DNA of 8,547 nucleotides from DATEAV01 sp964575425 (lineage in GTDB: Bacteria > Chloroflexota > Anaerolineae > Anaerolineales > E44-bin32), in NCBI GenBank assembly GCA_964575425.1, contig CAZNRD010000077.1, positions 1 through 8,547 of the forward strand, in the 5' to 3' direction. The notes under the pieces are model-generated. The model did no database searches, had not been told where the DNA came from, and was given only the letters and a program-made list of their open reading frames with translations. Position 1 is the first letter of the stretch. The number at the start of each line of letters is the position of its first letter. The translations under genes were made by a program, and so were the position numbers. Positions 1-5,603 of the stretch are shown here, in pieces.

Positions 1-31
1 AGGCCAGTCTGCCAGTGGTCATGCCCCCACC

Positions 32-1711
32 TCAGATGACAGGAAGGGCGATCGTGATCGTGGGGCCCTCCCCGCGCTGTTCGTGCCAGATGTGGCCGCC
101 CAGGCTTTCGGTGATCATTCGGACCTCCCCCATGGACAGGCCAGGGCCGGTCTTGCCAGCCTCCGGGTCGGCCTTGGGAGCGGTGAGGGCGGACTGAGCG
201 TCTTCCGACAGACCGGGGCTGGTGTCGGTCACGCTGACCACAGCCCACATCCCATCCGCCAGTCTCAGCCCTGGTGGGACGGCCAAGCGCTTGTCTGGCC
301 GACCTGCACGGACGGACAGAAGCTGCGTGCGGATCACCACGCGACCACTCTCCGTCCGCCGAGTGGACGCCGAGATCAGGCCGTCGATGACCTGGCGCAG
401 GCGGCTGCGGTCGGTGGGAATCAGGGGAATCGGTCCGAGCCGCTCTCCTGTCAACTCCACGCCCTTCCGGGCTGCCTCATCGCGCAGCTCTTCGACGCTC
501 TCGTCGACCATGCCTGGCACGTCGCTGAAGTGCTCAGCCTCCTGTTCGGGAAGGATGGCGACCGGGAGCGAGCGCATCTGCTGCAGCGCCAGGACGACTT
601 TCTGGAGCAGCTCCGCTTGGGGACGGGAGACCGGGCCCGCGCTCCCGCGCGCCAAGCCGTCGAGGACGGTGGCAGCGTGCTCCAGCCCCTCGACCAGGGT
701 CTCGCTGACGGCCGTGAGTTCCTGGGGCTGACCGCCCGACTGTGCCTTGCGCATCAGTGCGGCATGTTCCAGCGCCACGCTCGCCCAGTCGGCCAGGGCC
801 ACCAGCAGCGTCAGGTGGTGCTCGTCGAAGGGGCGGGCTGCGCCAGGGTTGTACACGCCCAGCACCCCCACCGGCTGCTCGCGCACACGGATTGGGACCA
901 TGATCAACGACTGAACCAGAAACCCGGTCTGGACCTTGACCGGGACGCCTTCCACGCTTGGCTGTTGCAGGATCGGCTTGCCGCTGCGGAACACCTCGCC
1001 CGCCAGCGTATCTTCGACGCGCAGCCGGAGCAGCGACGCCTCTCGTTCGCCGGCGGACTTGTTTGCCCGCAGGATCAGCTCGTTCGTGCCGGGGTCGGCC
1101 AGGTAGATGTTCGTCTCCTCGGCATTGGTGATGAAGGAGGCGGCCTCGGCCACCCGGGTGAGAATTAGACTCAGGTCGCCGAGCGTGGCCACGGTGCGGC
1201 CGATGTCACCCAGCAGGCGAATCTCCTCGGCATAGCGGCGTGCCTGCGCCCTTGCGGCCTCCAACCTGCTTCCCAGAAGCTGCGTCGAGGTCTCTTTCGC
1301 GCGCGCTTCGCTGATGTCCGAGATGGCCTGAATCAGGTCGGCGGGCTTGTAGGGTTTCAGGAGGATATCGCGGACGTTGAGGTGGAAGAGATCTCGCAGG
1401 CGGGAAGGCGGGATGTGGGCTGCGAGCACAACGGCCGGGGCTTCGTCTCCGGTCTGGCGTCGGCTGCGCAGCGAGGCGAGGGGGTCGCCGCGAAGCTGCG
1501 TGACGTCGACCACCAGCACATCCGCCGGCGGCCCGTCGCTGCGCTCAGTCCGCGCTCGCAGGCCCGCAGGAAGCAGAACCTGCTGGACCAGGCTTTGGGC
1601 GTTGGCCTCGACGTCGGCGATGGCGACCACGACGGGAGGGCCTCGGCGCTCGCTCCGTGGCGCCGGGCGGACTGTTTCGCCCGCCATCGGCGACGTTCCG
1701 CTTGCTGTCAT
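32..1711 (-). CDS. REC-like / GAF / degenerate histidine-kinase signalling protein
   Basis: This 559-residue cytoplasmic protein has three parts. Residues 26-135 resemble a response-regulator receiver: D69 follows a hydrophobic strand (VLVVD) and K119 sits in LLKPY, but the usual acidic pair near the N-terminus is reduced to one Asp (D33). Residues about 168-318 form a GAF sensor domain ending in the usual PVGVLGVYN strand. Residues 330-559 resemble a histidine-kinase core. The G1 box (DTSPG, 496-500) and G2 box (GPGLSMG, 522-528, then GGHIW) are present. The N-box asparagines are replaced (VIDGLISAST, 441-450), and no H-E/D-x-x-T/N-P motif precedes the dimerisation helix. I infer ligand sensing or scaffolding rather than a normal kinase. 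The ATG overlaps the stop of the upstream zinc-finger gene as ATGA, which fixes the start and implies translational coupling. No membrane segment or signal peptide is seen. Confidence 0.87.
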   Translation of the reverse strand: MTASGTSPMAGETVRPAPRSERRGPPVVVAIADVEANAQSLVQQVLLPAGLRARTERSDGPPADVLVVDVTQLRGDPLASLRSRRQTGDEAPAVVLAAHIPPSRLRDLFHLNVRDILLKPYKPADLIQAISDISEARAKETSTQLLGSRLEAARAQARRYAEEIRLLGDIGRTVATLGDLSLILTRVAEAASFITNAEETNIYLADPGTNELILRANKSAGEREASLLRLRVEDTLAGEVFRSGKPILQQPSVEGVPVKVQTGFLVQSLIMVPIRVREQPVGVLGVYNPGAARPFDEHHLTLLVALADWASVALEHAALMRKAQSGGQPQELTAVSETLVEGLEHAATVLDGLARGSAGPVSRPQAELLQKVVLALQQMRSLPVAILPEQEAEHFSDVPGMVDESVEELRDEAARKGVELTGERLGPIPLIPTDRSRLRQVIDGLISASTRRTESGRVVIRTQLLSVRAGRPDKRLAVPPGLRLADGMWAVVSVTDTSPGLSEDAQSALTAPKADPEAGKTGPGLSMGEVRMITESLGGHIWHEQRGEGPTITIALPVI

Positions 1712-2001
1712 CCCTGCCGCCTCCGGGCGGTGCGGTCGCTGCGGGGGGAAGCCTCAGGCCCGGGCCGCGGGCGCTTTGGCCGCCGCGACGGGCGGCGGCT
1801 GCTCTCGAGCATTACCCGTAGCTCGGCGACGGCGGCGGCGTCGTACTCGCGCCGACCGCACACGTCGCACACCCAGGACGGGAAGTCGGGGACGCTGATC
1901 ACCTTGCCGCCGTGCACCGTGAAATAGGCCACACGCCGCTGCCGCAGCACCCCCAGCTGACATTCAGGACACACGTACCGACCCTGACCCTGTTCGCTCA
2001 T
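1708..2001 (-). CDS. YgiT-type zinc-finger protein
   Basis: This is a small 97-residue protein. Residues 8-55 carry the YgiT/MqsA N-terminal zinc-finger pattern: CPEC (C11, C14), then a short sheet with GGKVISVPDFPSWVCDVCG, giving the second pair C45 and C48, then REYD. In known families this fold is the N-terminal, zinc-binding half of MqsA-like antitoxins. Here there is no C-terminal helix-turn-helix, only a very basic Arg/Pro tail (residues 69-97). No toxin gene of the MqsR, HigB or BrnT kind is adjacent, so a role as antitoxin is unproven and it may simply bind nucleic acid. I chose the ATG at 2001, one base after the deoC stop. The frame stays open to 2106, but that part lies inside deoC and reads as low-complexity shadow. 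It overlaps the GAF gene by four bases. Confidence 0.78.
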   Translation of the reverse strand: MSEQGQGRYVCPECQLGVLRQRRVAYFTVHGGKVISVPDFPSWVCDVCGRREYDAAAVAELRVMLESSRRPSRRPKRPRPGPEASPRSDRTARRRQG

Positions 2002-2002
2002 C

Positions 2003-2875
2003 TCAGTAGCCAGGCCTTTCCGATACAGCGGATGCCGGCGCGCCGAGGGCCTGTTGCATGATTTGCACACCGGCGCTGGTGCCGAGTCGGTCGGCGCCGG
2101 CCCCAATCATGGCCAGGGCGGCATCCAGGGTTCGGATGCCGCCGGCAGCCTTGATGCGCAGTCGGTCACCAAGGATGAGGCGCATCAGCCGGACGTCGTC
2201 GACGGTGGCGCCGCCAGGGCCAAAGCCGGTGGAGGTCTTGGCGAAGTCGGCCCCGCTCTCCGCGACCAGCAGGCAGCCTGCGATCTTCTCTTCCTGGCTC
2301 AGCGCTCCCATCTCAAGGATGACTTTCACGACCACGTCGGCCTCATGGGCGGGGCGGAGTACGGCCAGGAGGTCGAGAGCGACCCGGGCGTAGTCGGCGG
2401 AGCGCAGAGAGCCCACGTCGGTGACCATGTCGATCTCGCTGGCACCCGCCTGGATGGCTTTCTCGGCTTCGAAGGCCTTCACTTCGCGAGGGCAGGCGCC
2501 GAGCGGAAAACCCACGGTGCTGGCGATGCGCACGCCGGTTCCGGCCAGCGCGGCGGCGGAGCGGGCGACGAAGCCGGAGTTGATGCAGACCGCGGCGAAG
2601 TGGTACTCGCGCGCCTCGGCGCAGAGGCGGTCGATGTCCGAGGTCGTTGAACCGACCTTGAGCAGGGTGTGATCGATATAGGCGGCGAGTTCCTGCCCGG
2701 CGGGGATGGCTGCCGGCCTGCGCGCGGGTTGCTCGCCGATCGGTGCCACCGGCCCCCCAGCTTGTTCGATGGCGCGGCGCACCTCGGGGAGCAGGCGGCC
2801 CAGAGCCTTGGCGATCTCGTCGTGGCCAGTCGGCATCATGGGCGGGTCTGTGAGCGCCGGCGAGACCGATGCCAC
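2003..2875 (-). CDS. deoC: Deoxyribose-phosphate aldolase
   Basis: This is a class I aldolase of deoxynucleoside catabolism that interconverts 2-deoxy-D-ribose 5-phosphate with glyceraldehyde 3-phosphate and acetaldehyde. It is cytoplasmic. The TIM-barrel core runs from about residue 62 (AAYIDHTLLK) to 275. Expected active-site residues are present: D149 in EIDMV, the Schiff-base lysine K213 in FAKTSTGF, and the second lysine K242 in IKAAGGIRT. The phosphate-binding region GTSAG is at 265-269. The family is usually about 220-260 residues; here about 60 extra N-terminal residues include a predicted helix (19-38) and a Pro/Ala linker. I used the GTG at 2875, the first start after the candidate promoter. 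ATG codons at residues 13-14 are alternatives, and none of these starts has a clear Shine-Dalgarno sequence. It heads a tight cluster with the zinc-finger and GAF genes. Confidence 0.93.
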   Translation of the reverse strand: MASVSPALTDPPMMPTGHDEIAKALGRLLPEVRRAIEQAGGPVAPIGEQPARRPAAIPAGQELAAYIDHTLLKVGSTTSDIDRLCAEAREYHFAAVCINSGFVARSAAALAGTGVRIASTVGFPLGACPREVKAFEAEKAIQAGASEIDMVTDVGSLRSADYARVALDLLAVLRPAHEADVVVKVILEMGALSQEEKIAGCLLVAESGADFAKTSTGFGPGGATVDDVRLMRLILGDRLRIKAAGGIRTLDAALAMIGAGADRLGTSAGVQIMQQALGAPASAVSERPGY

Positions 2876-2888
2876 CGGCGCTCAGTCC

Positions 2889-2918
2889 ATTCTAGCACAA
2901 GCGCCGCGCTCGTGTCCG
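2889..2918 (-). promoter_or_regulatory. Candidate promoter for the deoC operon
   Basis: On the minus strand, TGCTAGAAT at 2897-2889 matches an extended -10 element (TG-N-TAGAAT). CGGACA at 2918-2913 could be a weak -35, with an 18-base spacer. The site lies in the 53-base gap between lepB and deoC. The predicted start at about A2882 leaves only six or seven bases before the GTG of deoC. Confidence 0.45.
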
Positions 2919-2928
2919 GGGGACCGGT

Positions 2929-3534
2929 TCACGGCACTTGCCCGCTCATAAGGTCATAGTGGGGGATGATGTCCAGGTCCTGAGGAGGCCAGTAGACGAG
3001 GAACGCCTTGCCGATGACCTCGTTCATGGGGACAGTCCCCCAATCGCTCGAGTCGGAGGAGTTGGCCCGGTTGTCTCCCAGGACGAAGACCTCGCTCGGC
3101 CCCACAACCCAGCTGCCATCGCGCGAGCTCTCGCCGGAGGTGTATGGCTCATGCAGCAGCTTGCCGTTGACGTAGAGCTGGCCGTCGCGCACAGATATCT
3201 GATCCCCGGGGAGTCCGATCAGGCGCTTGATGTAGCGTTTCTGGGGATCGAAGGGAAAGTAGAAGACGATGATGTCGCCGCGGGAGGGCTGGCCGAAACG
3301 GTAGGCCAGGCGATTGACGACGACCAGATCGCCGTCGTGGAGGCTGGGCTCCATGCTGTCGCCGTCAACGCGTATGCGGGCGGTGGTGCGGTCGACGGCG
3401 AAGAAGAGCACGAGGGCAATGAGCAGCGTCTGCAGCAGTTCGCTGAGGAACCGGAGTGCGCCGCCTCGATGAGGGGTGGAGGTGGAAGCGCCCCACTCCG
3501 GGGGCGCTGGCTGCACAGCGGGAGGACGAGCCAC
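2929..3534 (-). CDS. lepB: Signal peptidase I
   Basis: This membrane-bound serine protease removes signal peptides from exported proteins. Read from the GTG at 3534 it has 201 residues. A short Pro-rich N-terminus is followed by one transmembrane helix (about 31-48, LLQTLLIALVLFFAV). Box B, with catalytic Ser60 in GDSMEPSL, comes next. Box D has general-base Lys103 in RYIKRLIGLPGD, and box E is VLGDNRANSSDSSDWG (about 151-166). All catalytic elements are intact. The frame is open further up to a GTG at 3588, but a near-consensus promoter lies inside that extension, and the bases before 3588 carry CCCCCTCCT rather than a ribosome-binding site. I therefore prefer 3534, where the message would be leaderless. 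The helix and catalytic region lie well downstream of either start. Confidence 0.93.
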   Translation of the reverse strand: MARPPAVQPAPPEWGASTSTPHRGGALRFLSELLQTLLIALVLFFAVDRTTARIRVDGDSMEPSLHDGDLVVVNRLAYRFGQPSRGDIIVFYFPFDPQKRYIKRLIGLPGDQISVRDGQLYVNGKLLHEPYTSGESSRDGSWVVGPSEVFVLGDNRANSSDSSDWGTVPMNEVIGKAFLVYWPPQDLDIIPHYDLMSGQVP

Positions 3535-3541
3535 AATGGCT

Positions 3542-3570
3542 ATTATACGGCGCGGCCCTGAGGATGACAA
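3542..3570 (-). promoter_or_regulatory. Sigma-70-type promoter of lepB
   Basis: On the minus strand TTGTCA (3570-3565) is followed, after exactly 17 bases, by a perfect TATAAT (3547-3542). This is five of six and six of six matches to the vegetative consensus with ideal spacing. The start is predicted at 3535 or 3534, the latter being the first base of an in-frame GTG of lepB. Confidence 0.75.
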
Positions 3571-3588
3571 GGCGACAGGCCAGAACAC

Positions 3589-3790
3589 AGGAGGGGGTTT
3601 GATCTTGGAGGGTGCCAGGGATTGGTACCGTTGAGGATACTCTGATGGCGTCCCTTTGTGTGGTTAGCGATGTGACCGAATGGTGTAGCGCAGGCTCTCC
3701 AAGCGACGCAGAGGCGGCGGCACCGCCGGCAAGGTGCAGCCGTGCAGTGAAGCGGGGGCTATTCGGTCGACGCAGTGTCTGGCCGACAGG
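3589..3790. other. Gap without an assignable gene
   Basis: About 200 bases separate the lepB frame from the end of the decayed gene. I see no convincing coding frame, tRNA or rRNA here. A GC palindrome at about 3712-3730 (GGCGG..CCGCC) has no T-run and is not a good terminator. The stretch may be the eroded end of the pseudogene to its right. Confidence 0.4.
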
Positions 3791-4098
3791 CTATGCCCGT
3801 GCGATCGAGTCTCCCGAGGCATTCCGCCAAACCCCGCGGAGACTACCCCCGCTGACGATCTTCCTGTCCAGCCCCTCCAAGGTCCAGGGTTGACCGGGCG
3901 TAGCAGCTTCCTCCTGACGAGGTGGTCGAGGCAATCGGTGTCGTCGTGGGTGTAGGTCGTGATCGCGATTTGGGCGGCCTCGCTCTGGCGGCCGTTCGCC
4001 GCGCGAGCACAGCGAGACGGGGATGCCGACGGCATCAATTGTGTAGTGGAAGAAGGCCCCATCGCTGTAGTCGGCGGCGGTGAGATTCGTTAGCAGCC
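3791..4098 (-). pseudogene. Decayed gene of unknown function, two frame changes
   Basis: No single frame covers this stretch, yet codon-like structure is visible on the minus strand if the frame changes twice. From about 4098 to 4000 one frame reads AADYSDGAFFHYTIDAVG and onward, with G or C in most third positions. From about 4000 to 3900 the signal moves to another frame reading EAAQIAITTYTHDDTDCL, where nearly all third positions are G or C. From about 3900 to 3791 it returns to the first frame, reading PWTLEGLDRKIVSGGSLRGV and ending at a TAG. In each block the other frames look like shadow. I infer a gene broken by two indels. I do not recognise the family. Its 5' part seems lost at, or overlapped by, the TPR gene end. 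Confidence 0.42.
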
Positions 4099-4413
4099 TC
4101 AGGCTTTCAGACGCTGCAAGGCCTGCTCCGCTTCCGCCTGACATCGCTCTCCCAGCGCTTTACGGTCCATCCACGCTCTCTCCAGGTCACGCCGTGCTTG
4201 TTCTCCATTTCCTGGACATTCGAGCAGCAGCCCACGCCAGCACAAAGCCGTCGCATCGTTCGCCTTGGCCTTCAGCACCTGGTCCCAGCAGGCTATGGCC
4301 TCTTGCAGCCTTCCTGCCATCTCACGGATGACGGCCTTGGTCGTATGCCCGCTGGGATGCCCCAGCTCGATCGTCTGCTCGATGGCTGCCAGCGCCGGCT
4401 CATAGGCGCCCTG
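4099..4413 (-). pseudogene. TPR protein, C-terminal part beyond an in-frame TAG
   Basis: This is the in-frame continuation of the TPR gene after the TAG at 4416-4414. It runs 104 codons to a TGA at 4101-4099. It begins QGAYEPALAAIEQTIELG, which is exactly the second half of the TPR that the stop interrupts, and continues with another repeat (MAGRLQEAIACWDQVLKAKA) and a charged helical tail (LERAWMDRKALGERCQAEAE). A separate start is possible at the ATG at 4320, but that would begin in mid-repeat and I see no strong ribosome-binding site for it. I infer it was once one protein with the preceding part and is now untranslated unless the TAG is read through. Confidence 0.7.
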
Positions 4414-4779
4414 CTACGCCAGCACGATGGCCCGCATGTTGTCGGGTTCCATGTCTTGTGAGTCCAGGCAGATCGCCTCGTTCAGATCGGCCAGGGCTCG
4501 CTCTTCGTCGCCGTGCTCGAGCCAGGCCAGGGCGCGGTTGTAGCAACACAGCGCGTTCGGCGTCAGGCGCAGGCTCTGGCTCAGATCCTCCAGGGCCTTC
4601 TCCACCTGTCCGCTCTCCAGATGCGCGATGCCGCGGTTTATGTAGGTCTTGGCGTGTTGGGGGTCGAGTTCGATGGCCTTGGAGAGCGTGACGATCGGCC
4701 GTTTGTACTGTCCAGGCATTGCTTGGGCTGTCCCCTTCGCAAGCAGGTACCGACCTGCGATCCTGCGCAGCCATCCCAT
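4414..4779 (-). CDS. TPR-repeat protein, cut short by TAG
   Basis: This is a 121-residue cytoplasmic product made of tetratricopeptide repeats. A half repeat lies at 23-42 (YKRPIVTLSKAIELDP), a full repeat at about 43-76 (TYINRGIAHLESGQVEKALE), another at about 77-109 (YNRALAWLEHGDEERALADL), and a fourth breaks off after MRAIVLA at the TAG. TPR domains bind protein partners; the partner here is unknown. The start at 4779 is fixed by an excellent ribosome-binding site, GGAGG, five bases upstream. The frame is open further upstream to 5082, but that section runs through a palindromic repeat and another gene and is unlikely to be coding. It follows the small membrane genes on the same strand and may belong to their operon. 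Confidence 0.7.
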   Translation of the reverse strand: MGWLRRIAGRYLLAKGTAQAMPGQYKRPIVTLSKAIELDPQHAKTYINRGIAHLESGQVEKALEDLSQSLRLTPNALCCYNRALAWLEHGDEERALADLNEAICLDSQDMEPDNMRAIVLA

Positions 4780-4790
4780 GTTGTCCTCCC
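4780..4790 (-). promoter_or_regulatory. Ribosome-binding site of the TPR gene
   Basis: On the minus strand GGGAGGACAAC directly precedes the ATG at 4779, with GGAGG at 4789-4785. It is among the strongest Shine-Dalgarno matches in the window and decides the start against the longer open frame. Confidence 0.75.
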
Positions 4791-4796
4791 GTGGCT

Positions 4797-4931
4797 TTAC
4801 TTCTTCCGACGCCGCCGCCAGAGCCACGTGCCCTACGGGCACGGGCACTGAGTGCCCTACGGGCACGGGCACGGGCACTGAGTGCCCACCCACGCGCCCA
4901 CGATGCCGGCCAGCACCATCCAGATGCTCAT
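4797..4931 (-). pseudogene. Tiny membrane ORF interrupted by tandem repeats
   Basis: An ATG at 4931 overlaps the stop of the upstream membrane gene (ATGA) and has a ribosome-binding site (GAGG at 4939-4936, four bases away). It reads MSIWMVLAGIVGAWV, a plausible membrane helix, and then enters the repeat block, where it reads GTQCPCPCP and meets a TAG (4859-4857). The same frame continues through a second repeat unit with another TAG (4835-4833) and exits as GTWLWRRRRKK followed by TAA at 4799-4797. The two repeat units total 54 bases, so removing them leaves one uninterrupted 26-codon frame: a hydrophobic helix with a basic end, typical of small single-pass proteins. I infer that repeat units entered or expanded inside a real micro-gene. 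As it stands the product would be 24 residues ending in a Cys-Pro tail. Confidence 0.5.
4828..4887. repeat. Tandem palindromic repeats built on GTGCCC/GGGCAC
   Basis: On the plus strand two units lie in tandem. Unit 1 (4828-4851, 24 bases) is GTGCCC, TAC, two GGGCAC hexamers and TGA. Unit 2 (4852-4881, 30 bases) is the same with three GGGCAC hexamers, and a final GTGCCC closes the block (4882-4887). GTGCCC-TAC-GGGCAC and GGGCAC-TGA-GTGCCC are both perfect inverted repeats with three-base loops, so DNA or RNA could form alternating hairpins. The hexamer number differs between units, as expected from slippage. Both units are multiples of three bases. There is no T-run, so it is not an ordinary intrinsic terminator. 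Confidence 0.92.
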
Positions 4932-5314
4932 GCTTCCTCATCCTTCTGCCACGGCCGGTACGGCCAGGAGTGATGGGCGTTGTATTGAGCCAGCCCGATG
5001 CCGAAGATGGGAGGCATGACGGCGACTGCCACGAGCCTGGGGTCGACTTGGCCTTCCGCGGACGGGCCTCCATGCAGGCCAAAGCTCGCTCCCAGGATGC
5101 CCGCCGTCACCATCAGGGCGGCCGGGCCTCCGAAGGCGAGCATCTTGAAGCTCAAGCTATCCTGGGCGTAGGCTATTCGCCTCGCGGCCCTCTGCGAGAT
5201 GGCTGGCAGGACCCAGGCCAGGATGAACAGCGCAATCGAGACGCCGTTGACAATCCAGTTCCACGGCGCTGCCAGCAGGGCGTCCCAGCAGATGACGCCT
5301 CCCGCTATCAACAA
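4928..5314 (-). CDS. Small multi-helix membrane protein of unknown function
   Basis: This is a hydrophobic protein of at least 128 residues. Numbered from the TTG at 5314, helices are visible at about 1-16, 20-40 (WIVNGVSIALFILAWVLPAI), 58-80 and 93-111, with a polar tail rich in His, Trp and Pro (YNAHHSWPYRPW) and an acidic end. I do not recognise the family. The TTG has no ribosome-binding site and would cut the first helix. The same frame is open upstream to 5353 and reads GSVAFTVYLSALL, completing that helix. An ATG at 5351 overlaps the preceding stop as TGATG but is out of frame by one base in a run of four G; three G would give one continuous protein of 140 residues. The true gene is probably 4928-5351 with a frameshift. 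Its stop overlaps the ATG of the tiny ORF below. Confidence 0.6.
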   Translation of the reverse strand: MLIAGGVICWDALLAAPWNWIVNGVSIALFILAWVLPAISQRAARRIAYAQDSLSFKMLAFGGPAALMVTAGILGASFGLHGGPSAEGQVDPRLVAVAVMPPIFGIGLAQYNAHHSWPYRPWQKDEEA

Positions 5315-5350
5315 GGCGGAGAGGTATACAGTGAATGCGACCGAACCCCA

Positions 5351-5593
5351 TCAACGCAGCCAGCGGCCGTGCTTGCGCCGCGGCCGCCACGCCCACCAGA
5401 GGTATGCGAATAGCACGATGGTGACCCCTAGGTGGATGACAGGCCAGGCGGTCAGGCCCCAGCGAAGGTGCAGGATGGATGCGAACAACCAACTGGAAAA
5501 CGCAAAGAGCAACCCGCCTCCCAGGCCAACCAGCAGCGCCTTCCAGAGCGGCATGGAGGCGATAGGCGCCTTCGGCATATCCTTTCTCGGCAT
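5351..5593 (-). CDS. Two-helix membrane protein of unknown function, 80 residues
   Basis: This is a small membrane protein. A basic start (MPRKDMPK) is followed by helix 1 at about 17-42 (LWKALLVGLGGGLLFAFSSW), a short loop, helix 2 at about 50-69 (WPVIHLGVTIVLFAYLWWAW) and a strongly basic end (RPRRKHGRWLR). By the positive-inside rule both ends should be cytoplasmic. The ATG at 5593 is preceded by GAGGAG at a good distance and lies 11 bases after the stop of the coiled-coil gene. A second in-frame ATG five codons later also has an AAAGGA in front. The frame is open much further upstream, but that part is shadow of the coiled-coil gene. I do not recognise a family. It belongs to the same minus-strand run of membrane genes. 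Confidence 0.68.
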   Translation of the reverse strand: MPRKDMPKAPIASMPLWKALLVGLGGGLLFAFSSWLFASILHLRWGLTAWPVIHLGVTIVLFAYLWWAWRPRRKHGRWLR

Positions 5594-5603
5594 GCTCTCC
5601 TCG

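Noticed and set aside
83..1168. Long plus-strand open frame of 361 codons
   Set aside because: It is antisense to the GAF protein, which has clear domain motifs; the plus translation has no recognisable domain.
2938..3561. Plus-strand open frame of 207 codons
   Set aside because: It mirrors lepB, whose catalytic motifs on the minus strand are unmistakable.
3712..3730. GC hairpin as terminator of the decayed gene
   Set aside because: The palindrome has almost no loop and no following T-run.
3600..4100. tRNA or transposase remnant in the low-coding region
   Set aside because: No T-arm (GGTTCGA-type) or cloverleaf pattern was found. The protein-like pieces carry no recognisable transposase catalytic motif, and no terminal inverted repeats were seen.
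4414..4859. TAG recoded as an amino acid (three in-frame TAG in one block while nearly all real stops are TGA)
   Set aside because: Two of the TAG codons belong to the same duplicated repeat unit, so they are not independent. No suppressor tRNA is visible and the neighbouring genes show other kinds of damage. Nonsense mutation and repeat insertion explain it more simply.
4828..4887. CRISPR array or intrinsic terminator
   Set aside because: The units are directly adjacent with no unique spacers, and there is no T-run after the hairpins on either strand.
4780..5082. N-terminal extension of the TPR gene through the palindromic repeat (GHSVPVPVPVGH)
   Set aside because: The open frame survives only because the repeat units are multiples of three. 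The strong GGAGG site at 4789-4785 marks the ATG at 4779, and the upstream part overlaps another gene.
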